Positions 1 to 9,307 of a stretch of DNA of 64,000 nt are shown piece after piece. Each line of letters opens with the position of its first letter. Within the stretch, counting starts at the first letter, position 1. This DNA is from Trichocoleus desertorum NBK24 (GTDB lineage Bacteria; Cyanobacteriota; Cyanobacteriia; FACHB-46). The position numbers and the translations under genes are program-made. The notes under the pieces were generated by a model, which was not told the origin of the DNA, made no database searches, and saw only the letters and a program-made list of their open reading frames with translations. The DNA lies in assembly GCF_030409055.1 (NCBI RefSeq), contig NZ_CP116619.1, positions 2,370,628 through 2,434,627 of the forward strand, given 5' to 3'.

Positions 1-578
1 TACAGCTCCTCGCGGATCTAGAAGCCTTACGCTGCATTCATCCCACGTTGACTTTGACTCCAAAGCTGTGGCACCAGATGCGACTGATGAGTCGTTGGTT
101 GCGGCGATTTGATCGCTCAAATACGCTGGTTCACTGGCAAATGCTGCTAGAGGTGTTGATTGCTGATCTCGCACCAGAATATCGGGGTAAGATTGCCGCC
201 AACTTACAACTGCCAGTCAACAGCATTGCTTGCTTGCAGAAGCTTGCTGCGGCTCAAGCTGACATTACGGATCATTTATCTGAATTCCAAAAACCCAGTC
301 AAATTGTGCAACTCCTCAGCCAGTATGATCAGGCAACTCTCGTCTTGATTGCAGTCCAAGCCCCCCGCTCAGTTCGGCGGCTGATTTGGCGCTACCTAGT
401 TTGCTGGGCTCAGGTCAAACCGCTGCTCGACGGTAACAACCTCAAAGCCTTGGGCTACAAGCCAAGCCGCCAATTCAAGCAGATCCTATCTGATTTAACC
501 GCTGCTACTTTGGATGGTGTCATTAGCGATCGCGCTTCAGCCACCGCATTTTTGGCTCAGCATTATCCTCTGAATTAA
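1..578 (+). CDS. tRNA CCA-adding enzyme (nucleotidyltransferase), C-terminal part
   Basis: The reading frame is open from base 3 with no start that fits the family, so this is the last ~191 residues of a gene that begins before the window. The fragment is all helical, and its end (LGYKPSRQFKQIL, then TLDGVISDRA) matches my recollection of the C-terminal tRNA-binding helices of cyanobacterial poly(A) polymerase/CCA-adding enzymes. Those enzymes build or repair the CCA end of tRNAs. The catalytic head with its GS...DxD motif would lie upstream and is not visible, so the assignment rests on the tail alone. The TTG at 48 is internal rather than a real start. Confidence 0.7.
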   Translation, partial: QLLADLEALRCIHPTLTLTPKLWHQMRLMSRWLRRFDRSNTLVHWQMLLEVLIADLAPEYRGKIAANLQLPVNSIACLQKLAAAQADITDHLSEFQKPSQIVQLLSQYDQATLVLIAVQAPRSVRRLIWRYLVCWAQVKPLLDGNNLKALGYKPSRQFKQILSDLTAATLDGVISDRASATAFLAQHYPLN

Positions 579-599
579 AAATTTTTGAGTACGCTAAGC

Positions 600-615
600 T
601 AACTGAATTCAGTTA
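600..615. promoter_or_regulatory. 16-bp perfect palindrome upstream of the kinase gene
   Basis: TAACTGAATTCAGTTA is a perfect palindrome 22 bp after the stop of the preceding gene and ~130 bp before the next start. It has no loop and no T-run, so it looks more like a dimeric-regulator site than a terminator. No regulator is assigned. Confidence 0.3.
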
Positions 616-743
616 AAGTTACGCACAAAAAATTAGCCATTGTGTCTAGAAATCTAACTGGAGTGAGATGCGATCGCACCACTCAGCTCTACAGATTTCT
701 CACAAGGCGCTAGCATAAGTGGAAAAATCGGTAGCATATACCT

Positions 744-2405
744 ATGAACTTGGCGGCTGGAACAGTTCTGCAAAACGGCAAATACGTCGTTGAGGCCATC
801 CTAGGTCAAGGTGGCTTTGGCATCACCTATCGAGCGCACCATTCCTACTTTGATCAACCTGTCGTCATCAAAGTTCTACACGAAAACTTGCGGCGGCACG
901 CAGACTTCGCCCAGTTTCAGCAGCAGTTTATCGCTGAGGCCCGCCGTGTAGCCCGCTGCCAACACCCAAATATTGTGCGCGTGTTCGACTTTTTTGAGGA
1001 AGGGGGTCTGTCCTTCATTGTGATGGACTACATTCCCGGCGACACCCTAGCGGATATTGTGCAATCCGGAGGTGCTCTACCTGAAGCCAAGGCGATTCAC
1101 TACATTCGCCAAATTGGAGCAGCCCTAAATGTGGTGCATCAGGCAGGCTTACTGCATCGGGACGTAAAACCTCACAACATTATCCGTCGTGAGCATACAG
1201 ACTTTGTGATTCTGATTGACTTTGGCATTGCCCGTGAATTTACCCCTGGAGTGACCCAAACTCATACAGGAATGCTATCGGCGGGTTATGCTCCCATTGA
1301 GCAATATCTCCCCCAAGGCAAACGTACGCCAGCAATCGATATTTATGCCCTAGCCGCCACGCTCTACAGCTTAGTCACAGGGCAAGCACCGATCGCGGCT
1401 CCTTTACGCGATCGCATTCCTCTACTCGACATGCGGCAATTCCAGCCCCAAATTAGTACGACTTTAGAGCAAGCCATTCTGCGCGGTATGGAGATGGAAG
1501 CTGAGGCGCGGCCTCAAACCGTAGCCGAGTGGCTCGCCCTCTTACCCAACGGCAATCCCAACAGCAATTTTGTCAGTGCCACCCAAGCAGTTAACGGCAG
1601 TAGGCTTCCCCCAGCCCCCTCACCTAATGGCAACCTTGCCTCTCAACCCCAAATTCCCTCTGTGCCAACCAGTGCCACTCTGCCCGTGGTGCCTCGGCAT
1701 GCCCCCACGCCTGTTGCTGTTGCGTCCGCAGAAGCTGCTTCCCCCTCGGCCACGGTCGCAGCCAGTGGAGCGGCGGCAACGCCAGTGGCTCCTAGAAAAG
1801 TTTCACCTTCAAGACCAGCTCCTGCCAGTTCGCCTTTTCCCAAGGCATTGTTAGGAGCAGCCGCGATCGCCACCTGTATTGGTGCAGCCTTTGGTCTAGC
1901 CCTACGGATGAGTGGGGGGCAAGCAGGCCCAACCTTTTTGCACAATGATCAATCCTTTCCCGAAAAATCCTGGCCTGGGTCAGAGGTTCCCACTTCTATA
2001 CCGCCCGATGTCCCAGTGGAACGGGCTGCACCCCAGGAAAGAGCTGAGCCAGAATCATCGGAATCAACTACCGATTTGGCACCCATTGAACCAGTCGCAC
2101 CTCCTATTGAGCCGAATCCCAGCCTAGACACCGACACCGAAGATGCTCTCAGCCCTCTAGAACCTGTGGTTCCGCCTAATTCATTCCCAGATCCCGCTCC
2201 CACTCCCGTAGAAGCGAGTCCGATCCCTCAACCTGAGCCAGCCGTGGAGCCTCTAGAGCCTGTAGAACCTGAACCCCAGCCTCAGCCGCCTGCGAGTAGT
2301 GCAGAGCCTGCACCTGAGCCTGCGCCTCCTAGCGATAACTTCACAGTCCCTTCGTCCTCATTTGCTCCTCCAGCCCCGCCTGAGCCTCCAGCTCCATCCT
2401 TGTAG
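744..2405 (+). CDS. Membrane-anchored Ser/Thr protein kinase with Pro/Glu-rich tail
   Basis: A Hanks-type kinase domain fills residues ~10-270: glycine loop GQGGFG (21-26), the ATP lysine in VIKVL (K43), HRDVKPHN (138-145) and DFG (159-161), with APIEQY in the activation segment. A Pro/Ala/Ser linker leads to one hydrophobic segment at ~367-388, and the last ~165 residues are almost only Pro, Glu, Ala and Ser with PEP-type repeats. No folded sensor domain such as PASTA, WD40 or TPR is visible in the tail. The layout suggests a cytoplasmic kinase tied to the membrane by a disordered external stalk. Substrate unknown. The gene opens a run of kinase and phosphatase genes on the same strand. Confidence 0.9.
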   Translation: MNLAAGTVLQNGKYVVEAILGQGGFGITYRAHHSYFDQPVVIKVLHENLRRHADFAQFQQQFIAEARRVARCQHPNIVRVFDFFEEGGLSFIVMDYIPGDTLADIVQSGGALPEAKAIHYIRQIGAALNVVHQAGLLHRDVKPHNIIRREHTDFVILIDFGIAREFTPGVTQTHTGMLSAGYAPIEQYLPQGKRTPAIDIYALAATLYSLVTGQAPIAAPLRDRIPLLDMRQFQPQISTTLEQAILRGMEMEAEARPQTVAEWLALLPNGNPNSNFVSATQAVNGSRLPPAPSPNGNLASQPQIPSVPTSATLPVVPRHAPTPVAVASAEAASPSATVAASGAAATPVAPRKVSPSRPAPASSPFPKALLGAAAIATCIGAAFGLALRMSGGQAGPTFLHNDQSFPEKSWPGSEVPTSIPPDVPVERAAPQERAEPESSESTTDLAPIEPVAPPIEPNPSLDTDTEDALSPLEPVVPPNSFPDPAPTPVEASPIPQPEPAVEPLEPVEPEPQPQPPASSAEPAPEPAPPSDNFTVPSSSFAPPAPPEPPAPSL

Positions 2406-2431
2406 CTCCATCCCTATAGCTCCACCTGAGG
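2390..2431. repeat. Three tandem 14-bp units across the kinase stop codon
   Basis: Units beginning AGCTCCA occur at 2390, 2404 and 2418. The period is 14 bp, the first two copies are almost identical and the third is diverged. The array spans the TAG stop of the kinase gene, consistent with slippage adding sequence at the gene's 3' end. Confidence 0.5.
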
Positions 2432-2492
2432 TTGAGGCAGGATAGCGAGCAAGCAAGTTATAATCTTGGCGGACACCCGCAGAGATTTTCCC

Positions 2493-2819
2493 ATGAGTAA
2501 TCCGCTAGTTCACGCCTTTTTTGTTGGCAGAGCCCTGGCTGAAACCTTGGGCGAGCAGCTAGAGCATTCACTCACCAATGCTTTGAGTGAGCTAGGCAAG
2601 TTTGATGCTGAGCAGCGAGAGCACCTGCGTCAGTTTACAGAACAAGTTCTAGAAAGGGCTCAACGCGAAGAAGAAGTAGTGATGCGAGCTCGTACTACTA
2701 CCGCGATCGTGCCTCAAGGCTCTCAACCGACTGACCTACAAGCGACCATTGACGAGCTACGGGCTGAAATTGCTCAGCTGCGCTCCGAGTTAAAAACATA
2801 CCGGAGTAGTTCGGTTTAA
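2493..2819 (+). CDS. Small conserved coiled-coil protein, function unknown
   Basis: 108 residues from the ATG at 2493 (MSNPLVHAFF); the frame can be extended to a TTG at 2466, but the ATG gives the cleaner start. The N-terminal half is a helical stretch rich in Leu, Glu and Gln, and the C-terminus (~80-100) is a heptad-like coil of the form DELRAEIAQLRSELK. I recognise it only as a type of short protein found in cyanobacteria, and I do not assign a function. It sits 88 bp downstream of the kinase gene and just upstream of the ABC1-type kinase gene on the same strand, so co-transcription is likely. Confidence 0.7.
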   Translation: MSNPLVHAFFVGRALAETLGEQLEHSLTNALSELGKFDAEQREHLRQFTEQVLERAQREEEVVMRARTTTAIVPQGSQPTDLQATIDELRAEIAQLRSELKTYRSSSV

Positions 2820-2939
2820 GGTTGAAGCATTGCGCTTCCCTTCTCTTTGCTTAGGCTGCCAAATTTAAAAGCTGATTTAGGAATCCAAGTGTCTGCCCTT
2901 TTTGATGACCCTGTTACTCTTCCGGAATCTAAGGAGCAC

Positions 2940-4646
2940 ATGACGATTACAGGGTGGCTCCGCCGAGACGCCCGTAAGGAAAAAGTCTACCGCTGGAGTC
3001 GTGACAAGTACTCCCGCCGTCGTCGCTTTGTAGACATTTGGTCTTTTGTTCTCACCCTGTTGACCTCGCTCTGGCTCAATGACAAAGCTTGGAGCTATCG
3101 GGGTGGCATAACTGAAGCTAAGAAGGTTGCCAGACGGCGAAAACAAGCAATTTGGATTCGAGAAACCCTGCTGGATTTGGGGCCAACCTTTATTAAAATC
3201 GGACAGTTGTTCTCAACGCGAGCCGATTTGTTTCCCTCTGAATACGTCGAGGAGTTATCCAAGCTCCAAGACCGAGTCCCTGCCTTCAGCTACGAGCAAG
3301 TTGAAGCCATTATTGAGCAGGACTTGGGGAAACAGGTGCATGAGCTTTACCGCAGCTTTGACCCGATTCCTCTTGCAGCGGCTAGCTTGGGCCAAGTGCA
3401 TAAAGCCCAGTTGCACTCTGGAGAAGAAGTCGTTGCTAAAGTGCAACGTCCAGCTTTGCGACAGTTATTTGAAATCGATTTACAAATTCTTAAAGGAATT
3501 ACCCGTTACTTCCAAAACCATCCAGAGTGGGGCCGAGGCCGAGATTGGCTAGGTATTTACGAGGAGTGTTGTCGGATTCTTTGGGAAGAAATCGATTACC
3601 TCAACGAAGGGCGTAACGCGGATACATTTCGGCGCAACTTCCGCAACGAGGATTGGGTGTCTGTGCCACGGGTTTATTGGCGCTATACTTCTCCCCGTGT
3701 CCTGACTCTAGAATATGCTCCCGGAATCAAAATCAGCCACTATGAAGCTATTGAAGCGGCAGGGCTCGATCGCCGGAATCTAGCACAGTTGGGAGCAAGA
3801 GCTTATCTGCAACAACTGCTGAATGATGGCTTTTTCCATGCCGATCCGCATCCAGGTAATATTGCCGTTAGCCCCGACGGTTCGTTAATCTTTTACGATT
3901 TCGGCATGATGGGCCGCATTCAACCCATCACTCGCGAGAAGCTACTCGATACGTTTTTTGGTATTGCGCAAAAAGATGCCGATCGCGTGGTTACTTCTTT
4001 AGTAGCGCTGGGTGCTTTGTCCCCAGTAGAGGATATGGGGCCTGTGCGCCGCTCGGTGCAGTACATGCTGGATCACTTTATGGATCAGCCGTTTGAGAAC
4101 CAATCGGTGAGTGAAATTAGTGACGACTTGTATGAGATTGCTTACGACCAGCCCTTTCGCTTTCCAGCTACCTTTACCTTTGTGATGAGAGCTTTCTCTA
4201 CACTCGAAGGTGTGGGTAAAGGGTTAGATCCAGACTTTAACTTCATGGAGGTCGCAAGACCTTTTGCGATGCAAATTATGTCTAATGGCAATAGTTCTCC
4301 AGAAAACAGCATCCTGAGCGAATTAGGTCGTCAGGCGGCTCAAGTGGGTAGCACGGCTTTTGGTTTGCCACGACGAATTGAAGATACGTTAGAAAAATTA
4401 GAGCGGGGCGATTTACGAGTTAGGGTTCGTTCTACTGAGACCGACCGAGTCATTCGCCGTCTCAGCAGCGTTAATATAGGAACTAACTACACGTTACTGG
4501 TCAGTGCCTTTACACTTTCAGCCACTATCTTGTATGTTAGCGGTCATGTTTGGTTGGCGTTGCTAGTTGCCCTTGGTGCTGCTGCGATCGCCTTTGCCCT
4601 GATTCGCCTGTTAATGCGCCTCGATCGCTTCGATCGTATGCTGTAA
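2940..4646 (+). CDS. ABC1/UbiB/AarF family atypical kinase
   Basis: 568 residues if started at the ATG at 2940, which has AAGGAG just upstream; the frame stays open to a TTG at 2847. Family hallmarks are all present: the KIGQLFSTRADLFP motif (KxGQ), the Ala-rich loop AAASLGQVHKAQL that replaces a normal glycine loop, HADPHPGNI and the DFG-type triad in YDFGMMG. Two hydrophobic segments close the protein (LLVSAFTLSATIL and the following VWLALLVALGAAAIAFALI). Members of this family regulate quinone or tocopherol metabolism and are membrane-associated; in cyanobacteria several copies exist, so the exact role is not decided here. Confidence 0.93.
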   Translation: MTITGWLRRDARKEKVYRWSRDKYSRRRRFVDIWSFVLTLLTSLWLNDKAWSYRGGITEAKKVARRRKQAIWIRETLLDLGPTFIKIGQLFSTRADLFPSEYVEELSKLQDRVPAFSYEQVEAIIEQDLGKQVHELYRSFDPIPLAAASLGQVHKAQLHSGEEVVAKVQRPALRQLFEIDLQILKGITRYFQNHPEWGRGRDWLGIYEECCRILWEEIDYLNEGRNADTFRRNFRNEDWVSVPRVYWRYTSPRVLTLEYAPGIKISHYEAIEAAGLDRRNLAQLGARAYLQQLLNDGFFHADPHPGNIAVSPDGSLIFYDFGMMGRIQPITREKLLDTFFGIAQKDADRVVTSLVALGALSPVEDMGPVRRSVQYMLDHFMDQPFENQSVSEISDDLYEIAYDQPFRFPATFTFVMRAFSTLEGVGKGLDPDFNFMEVARPFAMQIMSNGNSSPENSILSELGRQAAQVGSTAFGLPRRIEDTLEKLERGDLRVRVRSTETDRVIRRLSSVNIGTNYTLLVSAFTLSATILYVSGHVWLALLVALGAAAIAFALIRLLMRLDRFDRML

Positions 4647-4680
4647 TGTTTTTTGAGTTTCGGATAAAAGCAGCCAATTT

Positions 4681-5439
4681 ATGAAACGCCTCTTCACGGG
4701 TCTCACGGATCTGGGACTCCTTCGTTCCGTAAATCAGGATGCTTATCATATCGACCCTGAAGGGCGATTTTTTATTGTGGCGGATGGCATGGGCGGGCAT
4801 GCGGGTGGTCAGGAAGCTAGCCGCATTGCCACTCAAGTCATTCAAGACTATTTAGAGCAACACTGGCTATCGTCAGACCCCTCATCTGCTTTGCTAGAAG
4901 CGGCGCTAGTAGAAGCCAACCAAGCGATTCTACAAGACCAGCAGAGCCACCCAGAACGCTCGGATATGGGAACAACGGTGGTTGTGGTCATCTTTCGCGA
5001 TGACCAGACTTGGTGTGCCCACATTGGCGACTCCCGTCTCTATCGGCTCAGAGGTCCCAAAATAGAACAAATTACGGAAGACCACACTTGGGTTGCCAAA
5101 GCTCTGCGCGGTGGGGATTTGACACCAGAGCAAGCTCGAAACCATCCGTGGCGGCATGTGCTATCGCAGTGCTTAGGGCGGGAAGATTTGCGCCAAATGG
5201 ATATTCAAGCTTTGGAAGTCCAAGCAGGCGATCGCTTGTTGTTGTGCAGTGATGGACTCACCGAAGAACTCTCCGATCATTCAATTGCCGCGCACCTCAA
5301 AGGCATTCGAGCTTCAGAAAAGGCTGCTGCCGCTTTAGTAAATGCCGCGAAAGATAAAGGTGGGCGAGACAACATTACCGTCGTGCTCGTGACTCTCGAT
5401 GGCTTCCATCACCCCGATCCCCCAACTCAGGGTTCTTAG
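4681..5439 (+). CDS. PP2C-type Ser/Thr protein phosphatase
   Basis: 252 residues, the usual length for a bacterial single-domain PP2C. Metal-binding motifs are intact: VNQDAY (17-22), [11 protein letters not shown] (33-43), [27 protein letters not shown] and [11 protein letters not shown] near the end. It removes phosphate from Ser/Thr residues in an Mg/Mn-dependent reaction in the cytoplasm. It begins 34 bp after the ABC1-type kinase gene and lies in the same run as two Hanks kinases, so it is a natural candidate to oppose one of them; that pairing is inferred from position only. Confidence 0.95.
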   Translation: MKRLFTGLTDLGLLRSVNQDAYHIDPEGRFFIVADGMGGHAGGQEASRIATQVIQDYLEQHWLSSDPSSALLEAALVEANQAILQDQQSHPERSDMGTTVVVVIFRDDQTWCAHIGDSRLYRLRGPKIEQITEDHTWVAKALRGGDLTPEQARNHPWRHVLSQCLGREDLRQMDIQALEVQAGDRLLLCSDGLTEELSDHSIAAHLKGIRASEKAAAALVNAAKDKGGRDNITVVLVTLDGFHHPDPPTQGS

Positions 5440-5911
5440 CCTCTGTTTTTAGCCTCTGAGGATTAGCGAGATCTAAAAGAAATTTTTGGCACGGCAAATA
5501 GTAATTTGTCCTAGGCTGGGCGATCGCCTCTAGCCCATAGCTAGCCGACTTTTAGATCGAAGCTTAGACTTTTTCTACCCCTTAAAGCCCTCTAGCAAAA
5601 TGAGCAATATCACAAGATTGGTTCATTTTGAGCATTTTTACAATTTGTAACTTGGTAAAAATAATCCAACTCATTATTTGGTGTTGGAGGTAGTATGTGC
5701 ATTCTGAAAAAGCTATCTCGTCAGGGATAGTTGACAATTGGCTCAATTTACCCCAACGGGGTAGGTGCGTTTTGTCAAATGATTGTTATCTTTTTTAATA
5801 CAGGGTAACTGGATTTGCAGGCAAAGCAGTTGAAGAGAATAAGTAGTCCCTAGAGTAAAACTGCTTTTCCAGACTCGCTGTACTCTCCTCTCTCTTACTT
5901 TGGAGTTACAT
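5440..5911. other. 472-bp non-coding region upstream of nblA
   Basis: No gene-sized frame. It holds a 13-bp palindrome TTACAATTTGTAA (5638-5650) and a tiny open frame of 11 codons at 5695-5730 preceded by TTGGAGG. A near-NtcA match of the form GTA-N8-TAG lies close to 5500, with the last base wrong. A long leader is plausible because nblA genes are tightly regulated by nutrient status. Confidence 0.5.
5638..5650. promoter_or_regulatory. Palindrome TTACAATTTGTAA in the nblA upstream region
   Basis: Two TTACAA half-sites face each other around one T. TTACA is also the core of the HLR1 element bound by RpaB, a known regulator of nblA in Synechococcus elongatus, but HLR1 is normally a direct repeat, so assignment to RpaB is uncertain. 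Confidence 0.35.
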
Positions 5912-6106
5912 ATGAACCAGCCCATCGAACTTTCCCTAGAACAACAATTCAATATCCGCTCCTTTGAAACTCAAGTACAACAAATGAGCCGTGAACAAGC
6001 TCAAAACTTCCTGATTGACCTCTACAAGCAAATGATGATGCGTGAGACCATGTACAAGCACTTCCTGAAGCATCAGTGGGGCTTGGAACCAGGTCCGCAA
6101 ATGTAG
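5912..6106 (+). CDS. nblA: NblA, phycobilisome degradation adaptor
   Basis: 64 residues from the ATG at 5912, with GGAG seven bases upstream; the frame extends to a TTG at 5900 but family proteins begin MNxPIELSLEQQF as here. The sequence follows NblA throughout: the N-terminal helix ELSLEQQFNIRSFETQVQ, the central REQAQNFLIDLYKQMMMRE and the C-terminal KHFLKHQWGL. NblA binds phycobiliproteins and the ClpC chaperone so that antenna complexes are degraded during nitrogen or sulfur starvation and high light. The gene stands alone between long non-coding stretches. Confidence 0.96.
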   Translation: MNQPIELSLEQQFNIRSFETQVQQMSREQAQNFLIDLYKQMMMRETMYKHFLKHQWGLEPGPQM

Positions 6107-6382
6107 TTGTACTGCCTTGAGCGCGGTAGGGCGACCTCTATCTCTTGCTTGGTTCCAACGGAGAAAGAAGCTGGGGTCTTGGGGCGTCGAAACCGCATCT
6201 ACATCTAGAACCACTTATATCTAGAGCCTCTAAATATTATTCAGCTCGTCTCATGTTTTGAGTAAAATTCTTGAGCTGGTTGAATCAAATCACTAAAATT
6301 TTCGCAAAATTAATTGGCCGTCTTTGTAGTTAAGTGCTTAATTAAGGAGAGTTGCGCCTCATATCTCCTTCACTCCTAACTT

Positions 6383-7258
6383 ATGTTTAAGCGTCCTTTA
6401 ATTTGCACCGACTTCTCCGACTATTTACATCGTTTGGCTAACTTTGTCCCCAGCTTGGCGGCTGGAGGGATGCAGCAGATTACCTTTCTGCATGTTGCGT
6501 CCTTGTGGGAAGAAGGCGAGATTCCCCGAGAAGATACAGAAAAGGTGAACCAAGCCCGCGATCGCCTAGGAGTTGCCTTACAAGAGGTGCCCGATGGCGT
6601 CGAAGTCAAAGTAGAAGTGCTCTCAGGGCGAGCCAGCGACACTATCCTCAAAGTTGCCAAAGCTCAACAGGCTGATGTCATCATTCTAGGAACCCCCACC
6701 CGAAGCTTATTAAGTGAAAAGCTGTTTGGTAGCACTACCGTTGGTTTAGCTCAGCGTACGAATACACCTTTGTTAGTGTTACGGCCCCAACTGATTTCGG
6801 CCTACACCTCAGAAGAACTAGATCTGCGCTGTCGGCATTTGTTCCGCTACCTGTTGGTCCCCTATGACGGAAGCGACCCAGCTAAATATTTGGTACAGCA
6901 AATCGAGCAGCGTTGCCAAGGCCAACAAGCCTTAGAGCAGTGTTTATTGTGTTGGGTTGTGAGTGATAGTGGCCGTCGAGAACTCAGAAATCTCAGTCCA
7001 ACTCAGGAAGTTGCTGAACGGCTTGCTGCACCTCAAGCGGCTTTAGCCAAACATAACTTGCAGGTTCATACAGAAATCCGATCTGGCAATCCAGTGACAG
7101 AGACTTTGGACGTAGCGGTAATGTTTGATATTAGTGCGATCGCCGTTTCATCAGGCAGTTTGGGTCGTTTAATTGAATGGTCAGCGCCTAGCTTTACAGG
7201 AGAAATGTTGCGTCGCAGTTGGCATCCAGTGCTGTTTTTCCCCCCCGCTCGTTCTTGA
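6383..7258 (+). CDS. Tandem universal stress protein (two UspA domains)
   Basis: 291 residues forming two Usp folds, ~1-145 and ~155-291. The first domain carries the ATP-binding type signature LGTPTRSLLSEKLFGSTT followed by LLVLR; the second is degenerate, with SSGSLGRLIEW in its place and no clean G-x2-G-x9-G. Such tandem proteins work as cytoplasmic stress or nucleotide-sensing proteins. It lies ~275 bp after nblA with its own likely promoter region and converges with the following kinase gene 10 bp away. The target is unknown. Confidence 0.88.
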   Translation: MFKRPLICTDFSDYLHRLANFVPSLAAGGMQQITFLHVASLWEEGEIPREDTEKVNQARDRLGVALQEVPDGVEVKVEVLSGRASDTILKVAKAQQADVIILGTPTRSLLSEKLFGSTTVGLAQRTNTPLLVLRPQLISAYTSEELDLRCRHLFRYLLVPYDGSDPAKYLVQQIEQRCQGQQALEQCLLCWVVSDSGRRELRNLSPTQEVAERLAAPQAALAKHNLQVHTEIRSGNPVTETLDVAVMFDISAIAVSSGSLGRLIEWSAPSFTGEMLRRSWHPVLFFPPARS

Positions 7259-7268
7259 GTCGCTAGCT

Positions 7269-8747
7269 TTAGCTCTCCTCCAACTTCATTAAGATTCTGG
7301 GTTTGATCTTCTCCAGTTCTTGCTTGAGCAGCGTCTTGCTGGTGCTGGCTTGGGCAGATGAGACGAAGAGCTGGCTAGCATCGGCCCATTCTCGCAAGCG
7401 ATCGCGCTGCATGTCGGCAATATTGGAACTCATCACTGTCAGGCACCGCTGAGGTTCTTCCAAAGCAAAAAATAACAGTCGGTATAAGCCTTTTTCTGCT
7501 AACAACCGTGTCATATCTTGGCCTTGTGGCGTTTTGAGATCTAAGTAGCAGGGTAGCCAGCGGGGGCCGTGCTCTCGGCTATGCAAGGCAGTCAGCCACA
7601 GCAACATGGGATGAGGAGCCATCATAAACAAGAACTGGTTGTAACGGGTTGCGAGTAGCCGTCGTTGAATTTCTTGCTTCGGCATCATCACCCAGAGCGT
7701 AGCCAAGACTTCGTGACTGGTTCGTAGGGGATGGGGAAAAACAATTTCAGCAATCGGCTTACTTTTGGGCCAAGAAGCGAGTTGGCAAACCTCATCTGGA
7801 GAGATGGAGTCTTGACGCTTAGTATCGGGGAAAACGGGCAGCTTGGAGAGGGCAGCTTCAATCCGATGCCCAATTTGTCTACCAGGGCCGAAACGGTCTT
7901 CTAAGGGTTCTAGAGCTTTGAGAACTTCTGTGGCGCTTTGAGGGCGATCGCTAGGTGCTTTAGCCAAGCAGCTCATGACCAAGTTTTCCAAAGCTTTAGG
8001 CAGCTTCAGAACAGGGTTAATGGAGTCAAATGAGCGGGGGAGCTGAAAATGATGCGCCTTGTACCAGCTACCAAAGGTATGAGTCTCTGCATGTAGGGGT
8101 AGCTTGCCTGTCAACATCTCATACATCATGATGCCCAAGCTGTAGATGTCGGAGCGGCTGTCTAACTCTTTGCCCTCCATTTGCTCTGGAGAGGAGTAGG
8201 CTAACGTCCCCATGAACGAATTGGTTTGTCCGGTGTCAGCTTGCAACAAGCGAGCAATGCCAAAATCGAGAATCTTGACCAGCTCACCAATGCTGGTGTC
8301 GTGGCTCACCAGAATATTGCCCGGTTTAATGTCGCGGTGAATCACCCCATCTTGATGAGCGCACTGTAAACCTAAGCAAATTTGACGAGAGATGCTGAGA
8401 AATCGGGGCAGCACTAGCGATCGCGTCTTAATTACGTCGCTCAGGCTTTCCCCCTGGAGGTACTCCATGACGTAAAACGGCACTTCATCATCGTCAACGC
8501 CATAATCCATGACTCGGACGATGTGAATGGTTTTCTGGCCCAATAACGCACAAGTTCTAGCCTCACTTTTGAAGCGATCGCGCATTTTCTGGTTCAGCAG
8601 AGTCCGAGCCAAGAACTTAACTGCTACTGGCACGTCCCCCAGTAAAACATCTTGAGCCCGATAAACTCGGCCCATTGCCCCCTTACCGATCAGCTCTGCC
8701 AACTGATAACGGTCGTTCAGCAAGCGACCACTATTAGGGTCCGACAT
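7269..8747 (-). CDS. Soluble Ser/Thr protein kinase with unassigned C-terminal domain
   Basis: Kinase domain at residues ~14-285: glycine loop GKGAMGRVY (21-29), ATP lysine in AVKFL (K44), HRDIKPGN (137-144), DFGIAR (161-166) and SPEQ in the activation segment. The remaining ~200 residues contain no recognisable domain; they are globular in composition, not Pro-rich, and include hydrophobic runs such as QFLFMMAPHPMLLWL that look like a buried core rather than a membrane span. No transmembrane segment is evident, so unlike the kinase at 744-2405 this one is probably cytoplasmic. It is transcribed towards the universal stress gene. Confidence 0.92.
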   Translation of the reverse strand: MSDPNSGRLLNDRYQLAELIGKGAMGRVYRAQDVLLGDVPVAVKFLARTLLNQKMRDRFKSEARTCALLGQKTIHIVRVMDYGVDDDEVPFYVMEYLQGESLSDVIKTRSLVLPRFLSISRQICLGLQCAHQDGVIHRDIKPGNILVSHDTSIGELVKILDFGIARLLQADTGQTNSFMGTLAYSSPEQMEGKELDSRSDIYSLGIMMYEMLTGKLPLHAETHTFGSWYKAHHFQLPRSFDSINPVLKLPKALENLVMSCLAKAPSDRPQSATEVLKALEPLEDRFGPGRQIGHRIEAALSKLPVFPDTKRQDSISPDEVCQLASWPKSKPIAEIVFPHPLRTSHEVLATLWVMMPKQEIQRRLLATRYNQFLFMMAPHPMLLWLTALHSREHGPRWLPCYLDLKTPQGQDMTRLLAEKGLYRLLFFALEEPQRCLTVMSSNIADMQRDRLREWADASQLFVSSAQASTSKTLLKQELEKIKPRILMKLEES

Positions 8748-9307
8748 GAGTTGAAACTCCGTTTTTCACGGTGCGAGTCGCGACTCGTCGGTTACTCTCA
8801 AACTGACAACTCTGAGCTAGATTTTGAGCTAAATCCACAGAAAAACAACTGACTTCTGCCACGGCTTACCTTAGAAGTACCAAACTTAGTCAAAAATTCT
8901 TTTCGCGAAATTAGAAATGTAGTGCCCAGTCTGATGCTGGCTAACCAACATCCCTCAGTCTTGGCGTTGAGGAATAGGCAGGCTTAACCAAAATACTTAA
9001 GTTAGGCACAAAGCCTTGGACTACCTAGCATTTTGCCTTTAGCTACCATCAAAAAATTGGGAATTCCATAAAGCTTCTGTAAAGCTATTGTAGCGACCTT
9101 AGTCTATCCCTGGCATAGGGACGGATTAAACTTACTCTGTTCGGGCAATGCTCTGCTTGGGCAGGGGGCAGATACAAGACCTACCCCTACGGAAGTGGTA
9201 TCTTTCAAGCCATTGAAAATCGCTGTGGTTCATCTCAAAGTTACTAAGTTAAATCAAGGGATCGTAACTTCAAGAGTACCCAAGCTCCTAGGCTGTTGAG
9301 ACAAATG
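8748..9307. other. 560-bp region without a gene
   Basis: No convincing frame on either strand. It serves as the upstream region of the minus-strand kinase gene and lies beyond the 3' end of the small protein gene at 9308. It is moderately AT-rich. I see no tRNA, clear terminator or known RNA motif. Confidence 0.5.

Noticed and set aside
5495-5515. NtcA-like site GTA-N8-TAG upstream of nblA
   Set aside because: The last base breaks the GTA-N8-TAC rule and no -10 box stands at the right distance, so it is not listed as a site.
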